64,000 nt of DNA from Bdellovibrio sp. GT3 (GTDB lineage: Bacteria > Bdellovibrionota > Bdellovibrionia > Bdellovibrionales > Bdellovibrionaceae). The notes below the pieces were generated by a model. It made no database searches, was not told where the DNA came from, and saw only the letters and a program-made list of their open reading frames with translations. A program made the position numbers and the translations under genes. The DNA lies in contig NZ_JBBNAD010000004.1 in NCBI RefSeq assembly GCF_037996765.1, positions 682,001-746,000 on the forward strand, written 5' to 3'. Shown here piece after piece: positions 6,976 to 15,574 of the stretch. Every line of letters begins with the position of its first letter. The first letter of the stretch is position 1.

Positions 6976-8795
6976 AATTTGGGTTCCTGGGATTTATCGG
7001 TATCGGAAGAATCAATATAGGTTTGTCTTTGATCCTCACGCAGCACCTCTGCCAATTGCTGCATACCCTGGCGGGAAATATCCAAAAACTGTTTTTGATC
7101 ATTTCGATATTTATATTGATTGGCCAGCATCAGTTCATCATGGGTGTGGAAGCGCTCGATGATGGAGCGCGCACGATCCGCCGGATAACCCAGATCGACC
7201 AGCAGTTCGCGACTTAGCAGCAGGCTGGATTCAAAAGTTTCGCGGCGAATGTGTTTCAGATCAACCCCGAGGTCCATCAGGTCAAAGACATGGGCACGGT
7301 TGCGGGCACGGGCATAGACTTTCAAGTGAGGGTGATGTTCACGCGCGAGCTCCACAATGTGCTTGGATGTTTCCACGTCGTCGACAGCCACGATCAGATA
7401 TTTCGCGGCTTTTGCACCGGCAGCATCCAGGATTTCCTGACGGGAAGCATCGCCATAGTAAACTTTATGACTGAACCTTCTTAGCAGATCAATTTGATCG
7501 GGATCATGATCGATCGCCGTAAAGCCGATGTCCTGGGCTCTTAAGATACGGCCAAAGATTTGACCGACGCGACCGAAGCCCGCGATGATGATTTCATTTT
7601 CAACGCCCTCAAAGCTGTCCCAGGCTTTGGCCGGTTTGCGCGTGGCCAGCCATGACTCGATTTTGGAATTCACAACGATCATAAAAGGACTCAGGATCAT
7701 TGAAAGGGTGACGATCACCGTTAACAATTCGGAAATTTCACCGCTGATCACCTGCGAAGTTTGTCCCACACCGAAGATCACGAAGGCGAACTCACCCCCT
7801 TGAGCCAGATAGGCGGCCATGTTGCGGGAGCTGGCACTGTTAAGTTTAAGGGCTCGGCCCACGCCGTAAAGCAGGCCTGCTTTAACTGCCATATATACGA
7901 AGGTGGCAGCGATAATAAAAATCGGATTCTTTAGAATAAGATGAATATTGACGGACATACCCACAGAGATAAAGAACAGACCCATCAACAAACCTTTGAA
8001 AGGTTCAAGGTCCGCCTCAAGTTCGTGGCGATACTCAGATTCAGACAACAGAACACCTGCCAGAAAGGCCCCCAGGGCCATGGAAATTCCCATGTGCTCC
8101 ATGAGGTAAGCGACACCCACGACGATGGTTAAAGTCACGCCTGTGAAAAGTTCACGGCTGCGCAAAGCGGCCACCTGTCGCAGAAATCGTCCCATTAAGG
8201 TGTAGTTGAAGATCAAAAGACCTAAAAATATTCCCGTGACACCCAGCCAGTTGACCTCCGTAGGAGTGGCTGCCTGCACCAGGCCCAGCGTTGGAATGAT
8301 GGCCAATGCCGGAATGGCAGTCACGTCTTGCATCAAAAGTATCGCAAACGAAGAGCGGCCGAATTCGGTGTTAAGAACTTTCTTTTCAGCCATTGCCTGA
8401 ATAGCAAAGGCCGTGGAGGAAAGACTCAGGGCGAAGCCCGCGACCCAGGCACTGTTCCAGGAAGCCCCTTGTGTTTTTACCAGCACGCCCAGAGCCAGGG
8501 TGCAGGTCAGGATTTGCAATCCACCGAAGCTGAGCAAAGTCTTCTTCATCGCCAGGAGTTTCTTGGGTTGCAGTTCCAGGCCGATCAGAAAAAGAAGAAA
8601 GACCACGCCGAATTCAGAGAGGTGTTTCACGGATTCAACATCAGTGATCAGCCCCGCTGTTTGGGGCCCAATAAGAATGCCGGCGGCAAGATAACCCAGA
8701 ATGCTTCCCAGGCCCAATTTTTGGAAAATGGGTACAAGAAGTACTGATGAACAAAGGAAAGCAAGAACTTGAAGCAAATAAGAGTGTTCGACCAT
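6972..8795 (-). CDS. KefB/KefC-type monovalent cation:proton antiporter
   Basis: A 607-residue CPA2 antiporter. The N-terminal two thirds hold about 12 transmembrane segments (LGSILGYLAAGILIGPQTAGLI, EFGVVFLLFLIGLELQPKKL). Residues from about 400 onward form a TrkA-N/RCK Rossmann domain with GFGRVGQIFGRIL, acidic AIDHDPDQ and GDASR, as in KefC. The sensor domain suggests gating by a nucleotide or glutathione adduct. It is the first gene of an operon with ybaK. A second CPA2 antiporter in this window carries a different regulatory part. Confidence 0.9.
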   Translation of the reverse strand: MVEHSYLLQVLAFLCSSVLLVPIFQKLGLGSILGYLAAGILIGPQTAGLITDVESVKHLSEFGVVFLLFLIGLELQPKKLLAMKKTLLSFGGLQILTCTLALGVLVKTQGASWNSAWVAGFALSLSSTAFAIQAMAEKKVLNTEFGRSSFAILLMQDVTAIPALAIIPTLGLVQAATPTEVNWLGVTGIFLGLLIFNYTLMGRFLRQVAALRSRELFTGVTLTIVVGVAYLMEHMGISMALGAFLAGVLLSESEYRHELEADLEPFKGLLMGLFFISVGMSVNIHLILKNPIFIIAATFVYMAVKAGLLYGVGRALKLNSASSRNMAAYLAQGGEFAFVIFGVGQTSQVISGEISELLTVIVTLSMILSPFMIVVNSKIESWLATRKPAKAWDSFEGVENEIIIAGFGRVGQIFGRILRAQDIGFTAIDHDPDQIDLLRRFSHKVYYGDASRQEILDAAGAKAAKYLIVAVDDVETSKHIVELAREHHPHLKVYARARNRAHVFDLMDLGVDLKHIRRETFESSLLLSRELLVDLGYPADRARSIIERFHTHDELMLANQYKYRNDQKQFLDISRQGMQQLAEVLREDQRQTYIDSSDTDKSQEPKL

Positions 8796-8873
8796 TTAAA
8801 AATCGTAACAAGGGGTGCTTCAGACGCCAAGGTAAATAATTTACGGTGCCCTTTGTGATTTATTTGCAGGGCG

Positions 8874-8901
8874 CTGTCCCGATTTAAAGACTGTCCCGAT
8901 T
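8874..8901. repeat. Short direct repeat CTGTCCCGATT x2
   Basis: The 11-base unit CTGTCCCGATT occurs twice, with start points 17 bases apart, in the region between the divergent antiporter and trypsin-like protease genes. A related TTGTCCCGATT lies near 44865, upstream of a small membrane protein gene. Possible protein binding sites, unproven. Confidence 0.4.
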
Positions 8902-8981
8902 AGGAAAATTTCATTTTGGCTTTTATCAAGAGCGGTGTAGAACCCACCCCGAGTTCAATATTATTTAAGGGAGTTTTCCAA

Positions 8982-9791
8982 ATGAAATCTGTTAATTTAC
9001 TTATCAAAGGTCTTCTTGTTGCAGCAGCACTTACTGCCTGCGCACCAGCAAATAAAAACGGGACAGTTGCTGCGGACGGCAGCTCACAAGTCATCGGTGG
9101 GGACGTGGTTAAGCCGGGTTCTCGTGTTATCCGTTCGACGGTGGGTCTTTATGATGCAAAGGCCGGTGCATTGTGCTCTGGTACTTTGATCGCTGAAAAT
9201 ATCGTATTGACGGCAGCACATTGCGTGGTTGGTGATCCAAAAGCATTGCAAGTTCACTTCAATAACGAAATGAAAAAATCCACGCCAGAACAAATCCGCA
9301 AAGTGGATGCTGGTTTCGTGAATACAGATTACGATCCACAACGTAAAGAAAACACCGCAGACATTGCTCTTCTTCGCTTTAAAGGCGGTTTGCCTTTGGG
9401 TTACGGCCCGGCAAAAAGATTGAAAAATTCCGGAGCCTTGGTTGAAGGCATCACTGTGCGTATCGCAGGTTATGGCTTGAACCGTTCATGGGTTATTAAA
9501 TCCGGCGCAGGCACTTTAAGAACAACAGAGCTTGTGGTTGCTGACCCTCATTTCTCTGCAACAGAAGCCATGTTGAAACAATCCTTAAAGCGTGGTGCTT
9601 GCTCGGGTGATTCCGGTGGTCCGGCCTACTTGGATATTGGTGGTGAGTTGCACCTATGGGGTGTCTTGAGTCGTGGGGATGCTTTGCCAACCCGTTTGAC
9701 TCCTGATTGCTTTATGTTGTCAGTTTACACTCGCGCTGACGTTTATGCGAAATGGATTGATGACGGTATGGCGCTACTAAGAGCTCAATAA
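8982..9791 (+). CDS. Trypsin-like serine protease lipoprotein (S1 family)
   Basis: 269 residues from the ATG at 8982, which follows AAGGGAG and starts a lipoprotein signal (lipobox LTAC, Cys20). The S1 triad is complete: His in LTAAHCV, Asp in TADIALLRF and Ser in CSGDSGGP. The mature chain begins near VIGGDVV, resembling the IVGG activation site of trypsins. It would be anchored to a membrane by lipid and act in the periplasm or on the cell surface. Proteases of this kind are plausible prey-digesting enzymes in a predator, but this is inference. It is monocistronic with its own terminator. Confidence 0.9.
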   Translation: MKSVNLLIKGLLVAAALTACAPANKNGTVAADGSSQVIGGDVVKPGSRVIRSTVGLYDAKAGALCSGTLIAENIVLTAAHCVVGDPKALQVHFNNEMKKSTPEQIRKVDAGFVNTDYDPQRKENTADIALLRFKGGLPLGYGPAKRLKNSGALVEGITVRIAGYGLNRSWVIKSGAGTLRTTELVVADPHFSATEAMLKQSLKRGACSGDSGGPAYLDIGGELHLWGVLSRGDALPTRLTPDCFMLSVYTRADVYAKWIDDGMALLRAQ

Positions 9792-9823
9792 GGACTCTTT
9801 AGTAAATGAATACTTAAATCTGA

Positions 9824-9852
9824 AGGGGAGGTCCAATGGATCTCCCTTTTTG
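9824..9852 (+). terminator. Terminator after S1 protease gene
   Basis: A GGGGAG-GTCC / GGA-TCTCCC hairpin with a short loop is followed by TTTTT. It lies about 35 bases after the protease stop and before the RND gene. Confidence 0.7.
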
Positions 9853-9912
9853 TTTGTTAAAACACCGGATGTCCCCTCATCCAAGATTCTATAGAATCGA
9901 GGGGAGGTCTGT

Positions 9913-12900
9913 ATGCGCATTTCTGACGTATCCATTCGCAATGCTGTTTTCTCCTGGATGCTGTTTGCGGCATTTATCATTTTTGGTTTTATTTCCTTCA
10001 TGCGACTGGGGGTCAGTCAATTGCCCGATGTGGACTTTCCGGTCGTGAATGTTTCTTTGACTCTTTTGGGAGCAGCTCCTGAAATCATGGAAACTTCAGT
10101 CGTGGATCCGGTCGAAGACGCCCTGTCTTCGGTGGAGGGTGTGACTCGCATCAGTTCAGTCAGTAAAACCGGGATCGCCAATATCACCATTGAATTCGAA
10201 TTGGACCGAAATATTGATGTGGCCCTGCAGGAAGTGCAAACCAAGGTGGCCCAGGCGCAACGACTCATGCCTGAAAATGTTGATCCTCCGATTATCACCA
10301 AAACCAACCCCGATGATCAGCCGATTTTATGGCTGGCTTTAATGTACGACAAAAATGATCCATATTTTTTGATGACCTACGCCAAAGACTATCTGAAGGA
10401 TCGCTTTACGATGGTTTCCGGTGTGGGGGATATTATTCTGGGTGGTTATACAGATCCCGCCATGCGTGTCTGGGTGAATGCAGATAAGCTTAAGAAAAAT
10501 GTGATCTCAGTGGGCGACGTGATGGAGTCTATCTATGCCCAGCATACGGAAGTGCCCGGTGGTTTTATCCAAAATCCCAAAAATGCCTTCAATGTCAGAA
10601 CACTGGGGGAGTTTAAGGACGCCAAGGGTTTTGATGACATGATCATAAACCGCCGCGCAGGCATGGTGATTCAGGATCCGTACAACACAATTCGTTTAAA
10701 GGATGTCGGTCATGCCGAGGAGTCCCTGGCAGAAGTGTATCGCATCTCGCGTTTTGATGGGGTGATGGCTTTGGGGCTGGGAATAAAAAAGCAAATCGGC
10801 TCCAATGCGGTGGCCGTGGCCAACGCAGTAAAGCAACAGATGGTGGATATTCAAAAAACACTGCCTGAAGGCATGAAGCTCGGAGTGAATTTTGATTCCT
10901 CCCGCTATATTGAACAAAGTATCCAGGAGATGATCAAGCATCTGGTGCTGGCAGTGATCCTGACCTCTTTGGTGTGCTGGATTTTTCTGGGAAGCTTTAC
11001 CGCGACGTTGAACGTATTGTTGGCAATTCCCACCTCCATCATGGGGGCCTTCATTGGTTTGTATTTTTTTGGATTCACTCTGAATACTTTCACTTTGCTG
11101 GGATTAACTCTGGCGATCGGGATCGTGGTGGATGATGCCATCATGGTGCTTGAGAATATATTCAGGTACAACGAACGGGGATTGCGCCCCATAGAGTCCG
11201 CCATCATCGGCGCTCGGGAAATCACCTTTGCGGCTTTGGCGGCAAGTATTGCGATCATCGCGATCTTTTTGCCGGTGGCCTTTATGAAAGGTGTTATTGG
11301 GAAATTCTTTTTACAGTACGGTATTACAATATCTCTGGCTGTGTTGCTGTCGCTGCTGGAATCTTTGACGATTACACCCATGCGCTGTTCGTCATTCGTG
11401 CATACCGGTCATCGTTCCACGCGAATTGGAAAAGCATTTGATATCTTTATGGATAAGTGGCGTGAATTTTACGCCAAATCATTGAATTGGGTTTTGTCTT
11501 TTCGTTGGACGGTGTTGTTCGCATCCGTGGCTTTTGTTGGGGTCTCATTTGTCACTGTCATGGGACTGAACCGGGAAATGACACCGATCCAGGATCAGAG
11601 TTTGTTCATCATGCGCCTGTTCTTGCCCATTGGAACATCTTTGGCGACCTCCGATCAAAAAGCGCGGGAAATCGAGAAATGGATGCGCTCACAAAGTGAA
11701 GTCAAACATCTCTATGCCAGTGTGGGTGGATTGGGATCAGGTGGCGGGAGTGATGCCAACACCGGGATGATGTTTGTGACTTTGAAAGACAAGGGTGAGC
11801 GGGGTGTGAATAAAGAACTGGGGCGCGAGTTGTCGCAGCAGGAGTTCATGAATTTTGCCCGCAAAGAACTGACTCAGGCTGTGCAAGGTGTTCAGGTGTT
11901 CATGATGGACCCATCAAGCCGGGGATTTTCAACCGGCAAAGGATATCCGATTGAATTTATTTTGCAGGGACCTGACTGGGCGAAACTTGAGGAGATCAAT
12001 AACAAATTCAAAGAAGATATGAAGCAATCAGGAATGATGGTGGATGTCGATTCAGACTATCTTGCCGGGATGCCTGAAATTCAAGTGACCCCGGCGCGGG
12101 ATAAAGCGGCTCTTCGCGGAGTCAGCGCGGAAGATATTGGTGTGACAGTGCAGGCGATGATTGGTGGCGTTAAAAATGGTCAATACACCAAAGGCGGACA
12201 CCGTTATGATGTCTACGTTCAATTGGAAAAGGCCAAGGACCCGCGAACTGAATTTAATAAACTTCTGATTGCCAATGATCGCAACAACCTGGTTCCGCTT
12301 TCACAAGTTGCACAGATTGAACAAAAAGCCAGTCTGCAACAAGTAACCCGGGTGAATCGTCAGCGCGCTATCACGATTTATGCAAATCTGGCGTCAGGGG
12401 CTTCCCAGCAAAAAGCCTTGGATTTTATTTTTAACAAAGCCAAGGATCTCCCCGAGGGATACTTCATCGATCAATCGGGGGCCGCTAAAACCTTTCGCGA
12501 ATCATTTGATAGTTTAATATTCGCTCTCGCCCTGGGCGTTTTAGTGGCCTACATGGTGCTGGCGAGTCAGTTTAATTCCTTCATGGATCCCGTGACAATT
12601 CTGATGGCATTGCCCTTCAGTATCTCCGGGGCTTTCTTTGCACTGTATCTGACGGGACAATCCATCAATATGTATTCCATGATCGGTATTCTGCTGCTGA
12701 TGGGGATTGTGAAGAAGAACTCAATTTTGTTAATTGATTTTACCAACGCTGTTCGTTCACGAAAAGAAAATACGACGGCGGATTCAGCTCTGAAAGAAGC
12801 CTGTCCAATTCGTCTGCGCCCGATCATTATGACCAGTGCCGCGACGATCACCGCGGCCTTGCCGTCAGCATTGGCGACCGGGGCCGGTTCAGAAACGTTT

Positions 12901-13560
12901 AAACCCATGGCGATCACCCTGATTGGCGGGGTGATGGTTTCAACGCTTTTAACATTGTATGTGGTGCCTGTGGTGTACTCGTTGTTAGATCGCTTTCGCA
13001 AACGGGACACAAGGCAAAAAGATGTTCGCCTGGCATTTCAAAATGTCGGAGCCGCGGTTTCAATCAACGAAAACGGCCAGCCAGTGATGAGCGACGGAGA
13101 AGGTCTGCAGGATGATGCGGGCATCAAAACTGAAATTACCAATGAAACTGAGGAGCAAGGATTAAGGCACTGGGAGGAGGAGGAAGAGATGGAGAAGGAA
13201 CATCGGGAAAAAAGAAGTTTTTTTGGATTCTTAAGAAGAAAGTATAAAAAACCGACGGGACCCAAGCCGATTTTTAGCTCGCCGTCGCCGGGCGTTCGCC
13301 GTTCCATGGGGGAAGACACAGAGAAGGCTGCGGAGCAGAGAATTGCCGAAGAAACCACCCGGATGGAAAGCCGCCATCTGCGATCCGAGGATATTGAACC
13401 TGATTTTGATCGCAATATGCCGCATGTGCAGGATGAACTGGGTGAGCAGGCCGAGAAAAATCTGGTGCGCGACGAACGCGAACGCCATCGCGAAGAAGAA
13501 CGTGTGCAAAGAATGCGAGAGCATGATCGGCGCATGCGTGGTCTTGATCGCGATCACTGA
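9913..13560 (+). CDS. RND-family efflux pump with long charged C-terminal tail
   Basis: A 1215-residue AcrB/MdtB-type inner-membrane pump, about 170 residues longer than usual. The proton relay is intact: paired Asp in GIVVDDAIMVLEN (TM4) and Lys in MGIVKKNSILLIDF (TM10). Two six-helix halves with large periplasmic loops are seen. From about residue 1035 a cytosolic tail begins (LLDRFRKRDTRQKD...) that is extremely rich in Glu, Arg and Lys and ends in repeated RER/HREE stretches, probably helical or disordered. No adaptor or TolC-like gene lies beside it, so partners must be elsewhere. Confidence 0.92.
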   Translation: MRISDVSIRNAVFSWMLFAAFIIFGFISFMRLGVSQLPDVDFPVVNVSLTLLGAAPEIMETSVVDPVEDALSSVEGVTRISSVSKTGIANITIEFELDRNIDVALQEVQTKVAQAQRLMPENVDPPIITKTNPDDQPILWLALMYDKNDPYFLMTYAKDYLKDRFTMVSGVGDIILGGYTDPAMRVWVNADKLKKNVISVGDVMESIYAQHTEVPGGFIQNPKNAFNVRTLGEFKDAKGFDDMIINRRAGMVIQDPYNTIRLKDVGHAEESLAEVYRISRFDGVMALGLGIKKQIGSNAVAVANAVKQQMVDIQKTLPEGMKLGVNFDSSRYIEQSIQEMIKHLVLAVILTSLVCWIFLGSFTATLNVLLAIPTSIMGAFIGLYFFGFTLNTFTLLGLTLAIGIVVDDAIMVLENIFRYNERGLRPIESAIIGAREITFAALAASIAIIAIFLPVAFMKGVIGKFFLQYGITISLAVLLSLLESLTITPMRCSSFVHTGHRSTRIGKAFDIFMDKWREFYAKSLNWVLSFRWTVLFASVAFVGVSFVTVMGLNREMTPIQDQSLFIMRLFLPIGTSLATSDQKAREIEKWMRSQSEVKHLYASVGGLGSGGGSDANTGMMFVTLKDKGERGVNKELGRELSQQEFMNFARKELTQAVQGVQVFMMDPSSRGFSTGKGYPIEFILQGPDWAKLEEINNKFKEDMKQSGMMVDVDSDYLAGMPEIQVTPARDKAALRGVSAEDIGVTVQAMIGGVKNGQYTKGGHRYDVYVQLEKAKDPRTEFNKLLIANDRNNLVPLSQVAQIEQKASLQQVTRVNRQRAITIYANLASGASQQKALDFIFNKAKDLPEGYFIDQSGAAKTFRESFDSLIFALALGVLVAYMVLASQFNSFMDPVTILMALPFSISGAFFALYLTGQSINMYSMIGILLLMGIVKKNSILLIDFTNAVRSRKENTTADSALKEACPIRLRPIIMTSAATITAALPSALATGAGSETFKPMAITLIGGVMVSTLLTLYVVPVVYSLLDRFRKRDTRQKDVRLAFQNVGAAVSINENGQPVMSDGEGLQDDAGIKTEITNETEEQGLRHWEEEEEMEKEHREKRSFFGFLRRKYKKPTGPKPIFSSPSPGVRRSMGEDTEKAAEQRIAEETTRMESRHLRSEDIEPDFDRNMPHVQDELGEQAEKNLVRDERERHREEERVQRMREHDRRMRGLDRDH

Positions 13561-13569
13561 GGTACGGAC

Positions 13570-14469
13570 TTACCTCTGCCAGCGAGTCTGATAACTGATG
13601 GTGATGGTTTTTGAAAGACTCGTGTTTTCAGGTGAGCCAAATAATGTTTGATCTGCATAGGACAATGTCCAGGCACTTTCCATGCTTAGCATGTAATTGG
13701 CCATCGTAGTCCATGTGATATTTTTTTGTGAAGATCCCTTGGAGGATTGGGCGCCGGAAATTTCAATGGCGTCCTCATACATGCCCGTAAAACCAGATCC
13801 CACTCGCCAGTCACCTTTGTTCCAGCCGCCACCAATGCTCCAGCTGTGCCCGATATTCGGTGTTGCCGTGATGGTGCCGCCATTAGCGGGACTGGAAAAT
13901 TCCCGGGCAAATGATTTGTGAATCTCAACGCCAGCGTTGGCATCCCAACGACCGAAAACTTTAACTAAAGCGGCGCCACCACCCACGTTGAAGAAACCTC
14001 TGCCTCGGGAGTCTGAGGCCAGGGAGTTAGTGGCATCATAAATGGAGGGCGACGTGGGAACCGCAAGTTGCAAAAAGGTCAGGCCTTTTGGTTTCCAGCG
14101 GGAATAAGACTTTTCAGGAAATGTTTCGTGGCCCAGGGTTAAAGAAATATCGCCAAGTCCAGTGCTGGTTTCATTTGTGATGGAGCGGGAAATCACGGGC
14201 ACGGAAAACCCAGTTTGCCAGGTGTCTGAAATCAGAGTGGCTGCTTCGATTTTAAATGTCTGACTGTGGTTTTCGTCCGCGCGTTTGATCCATTTCTGAT
14301 TGGGCAGAACATCGTCGGTAACCCGACCGTAACTGAGTGAACTGGTCAGTTGTGTTTTCTCATCACCCATGATCAGTGCGGGAAACGCGAATCCACCGCC
14401 ACAACAGCTCGCGGCCAGGCTCTGTGTGCCGGCTCCCAGAAGCAAGAGTGCAAGAAAGAATGACTTCAT
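13570..14469 (-). CDS. Exported protein with N-terminal CCGGG motif, outer-membrane-like
   Basis: 299 residues with a signal peptide ending near LAA-S; the mature chain starts with SCCGGG and then FAFPALIMGDE. The rest is Gly/Ser/Thr-rich beta strands ending in SYQTRWQR, like a porin or PF13557-type outer-membrane channel. The Cys pair at the mature N-terminus could bind a metal or be a redox target of the redoxin made by the same operon. It is the last gene of three, its start overlapping the preceding stop by four bases (ATGA). Exact function is unknown. Confidence 0.68.
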   Translation of the reverse strand: MKSFFLALLLLGAGTQSLAASCCGGGFAFPALIMGDEKTQLTSSLSYGRVTDDVLPNQKWIKRADENHSQTFKIEAATLISDTWQTGFSVPVISRSITNETSTGLGDISLTLGHETFPEKSYSRWKPKGLTFLQLAVPTSPSIYDATNSLASDSRGRGFFNVGGGAALVKVFGRWDANAGVEIHKSFAREFSSPANGGTITATPNIGHSWSIGGGWNKGDWRVGSGFTGMYEDAIEISGAQSSKGSSQKNITWTTMANYMLSMESAWTLSYADQTLFGSPENTSLSKTITISYQTRWQR

Positions 14470-14909
14470 AACAGTAAACTCACCGTGGCTTGATCGATCA
14501 CTGTAGTGCCGTTTTTCAAATAAATGCGAACTTCCCAGTCACCCGGCATAATGAAATAAACTCGGCGAATACGGTAAACACCCGTTTCAATTTTCTCGAT
14601 AGTGACCGGAGAGGATCCGTGTCCCATGGAGGGCATCCACAGAATAGCACTTAAAGTATTTTCAGGATCCACCAGGGTACCGGCGCTCACAGAATCAGTT
14701 TTACTCCAGAACTTCAGGATAAATTCAGACTCAGCAGGTGACTGAGGTCCCAGGGTCCATTCAAGTTTCGCGCAAAGATTTGCATGCGCCAATTGCAAGA
14801 GGCACTCATCGCCGGAATTAGTTTGTGTGCTTTCATTGAGCTTTGGATCAATATAATCCGGTCGTGCACAAGCGGAAAAAGCCAGAAATAACAGAATCAG
14901 GAATTTCAT
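14466..14909 (-). CDS. Lipoprotein with YtkA/FixH-like beta domain
   Basis: 147 residues. A short lipoprotein signal (lipobox FSAC, Cys near 14) precedes a beta-sandwich-like domain. The stretch LWMPSMGHGSSP, then GVYRIRRVYFIMPGDWEVRIYL, matches the pattern of YtkA/FixH proteins (Met-Pro-x-Met-Gly-His and a later Met-Pro-Gly-x-Trp), a family linked to copper or heme-copper oxidase assembly. Two further Cys lie near residues 37 and 46. Its start codon directly follows the redoxin stop (TAA-ATG), so it is translationally coupled. Confidence 0.7.
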   Translation of the reverse strand: MKFLILLFLAFSACARPDYIDPKLNESTQTNSGDECLLQLAHANLCAKLEWTLGPQSPAESEFILKFWSKTDSVSAGTLVDPENTLSAILWMPSMGHGSSPVTIEKIETGVYRIRRVYFIMPGDWEVRIYLKNGTTVIDQATVSLLL

Positions 14910-15464
14910 TTACGCGTCCTCGCGCGAAATGTAGCAACCCACGGCGCGGCCTTCTTTTAAGCGAACCTCTTTGCCGGATTCAATGTCTTCGAGGGCGTCT
15001 TTTAGAAAATGTTTTTTTGCTGAAGGTCCCACGTTGCTGTCAGTGACGCCACCTTGATACAAAACTTCGCCGTCAGGGGAGAGCAGGTAGGCGTGCGGAG
15101 TTTTCAAAGCACCAAAATCATTGGCAAGACGGGATTTTGAATCCTGGATAACTGGAAACGGCAAAGCCGCTGTAGTGAAGTGGCTTTTTGTCATTTCAGC
15201 GTTTTCATCCGTGTTGGAATGAACCCCCACAAAGTTAAAGTCCTTGTACCGTGTGGCTAATTCCTTCAGCAAAGCCTCGTGACTTGCAGAACAAGGGCAT
15301 TTTGCAGAAAGAAAAACGACGACTGTGCCTTTATTGGCAGATTTTGTTTCCAGATGCAGAAACTTGCTGGACAGCACATCGGTTCCATCAACAGAATTAA
15401 ACTGCTTTGCGGCCCAGAGATTCAATGAGGTCGTCAATATAAACAGGCTGATTAATAGTTTCAT
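14910..15464 (-). CDS. Exported redoxin / PRX-like thiol protein
   Basis: 184 residues with a signal peptide (MKLLISLFILTTSLNLWA). The thioredoxin-fold core shows VVVFLSAKCPCSASHEALL with Cys-Pro-Cys in the active-site position, a FPVIQD strand, and TPHAYLLSPDGEVLYQG with the conserved cis-Pro. A C-terminal VGCYI supplies another Cys, as I recall from PRX_like1-type proteins. The CPCS site differs from CxxC, so peroxidase, metallochaperone or disulfide roles are all possible. It heads an operon with the FixH-like lipoprotein and the CCGGG protein, arguing for one shared envelope pathway. Confidence 0.78.
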   Translation of the reverse strand: MKLLISLFILTTSLNLWAAKQFNSVDGTDVLSSKFLHLETKSANKGTVVVFLSAKCPCSASHEALLKELATRYKDFNFVGVHSNTDENAEMTKSHFTTAALPFPVIQDSKSRLANDFGALKTPHAYLLSPDGEVLYQGGVTDSNVGPSAKKHFLKDALEDIESGKEVRLKEGRAVGCYISREDA

Positions 15465-15574
15465 AGGACGCTTCTAACACACGGAGTCTGCCGCGACCAG
15501 ACGACAAATTGTTGCACCCATATTTTTGACGCACATTGCTTGCAGGAACTCATACTGTCGGGCAAAATTTCGAT

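Noticed and set aside
13038-13535. 165-residue minus-strand frame, Ser/Arg-rich
   Set aside because: It is antisense to the charged tail of the RND pump and reflects Glu/Arg codons read backwards.
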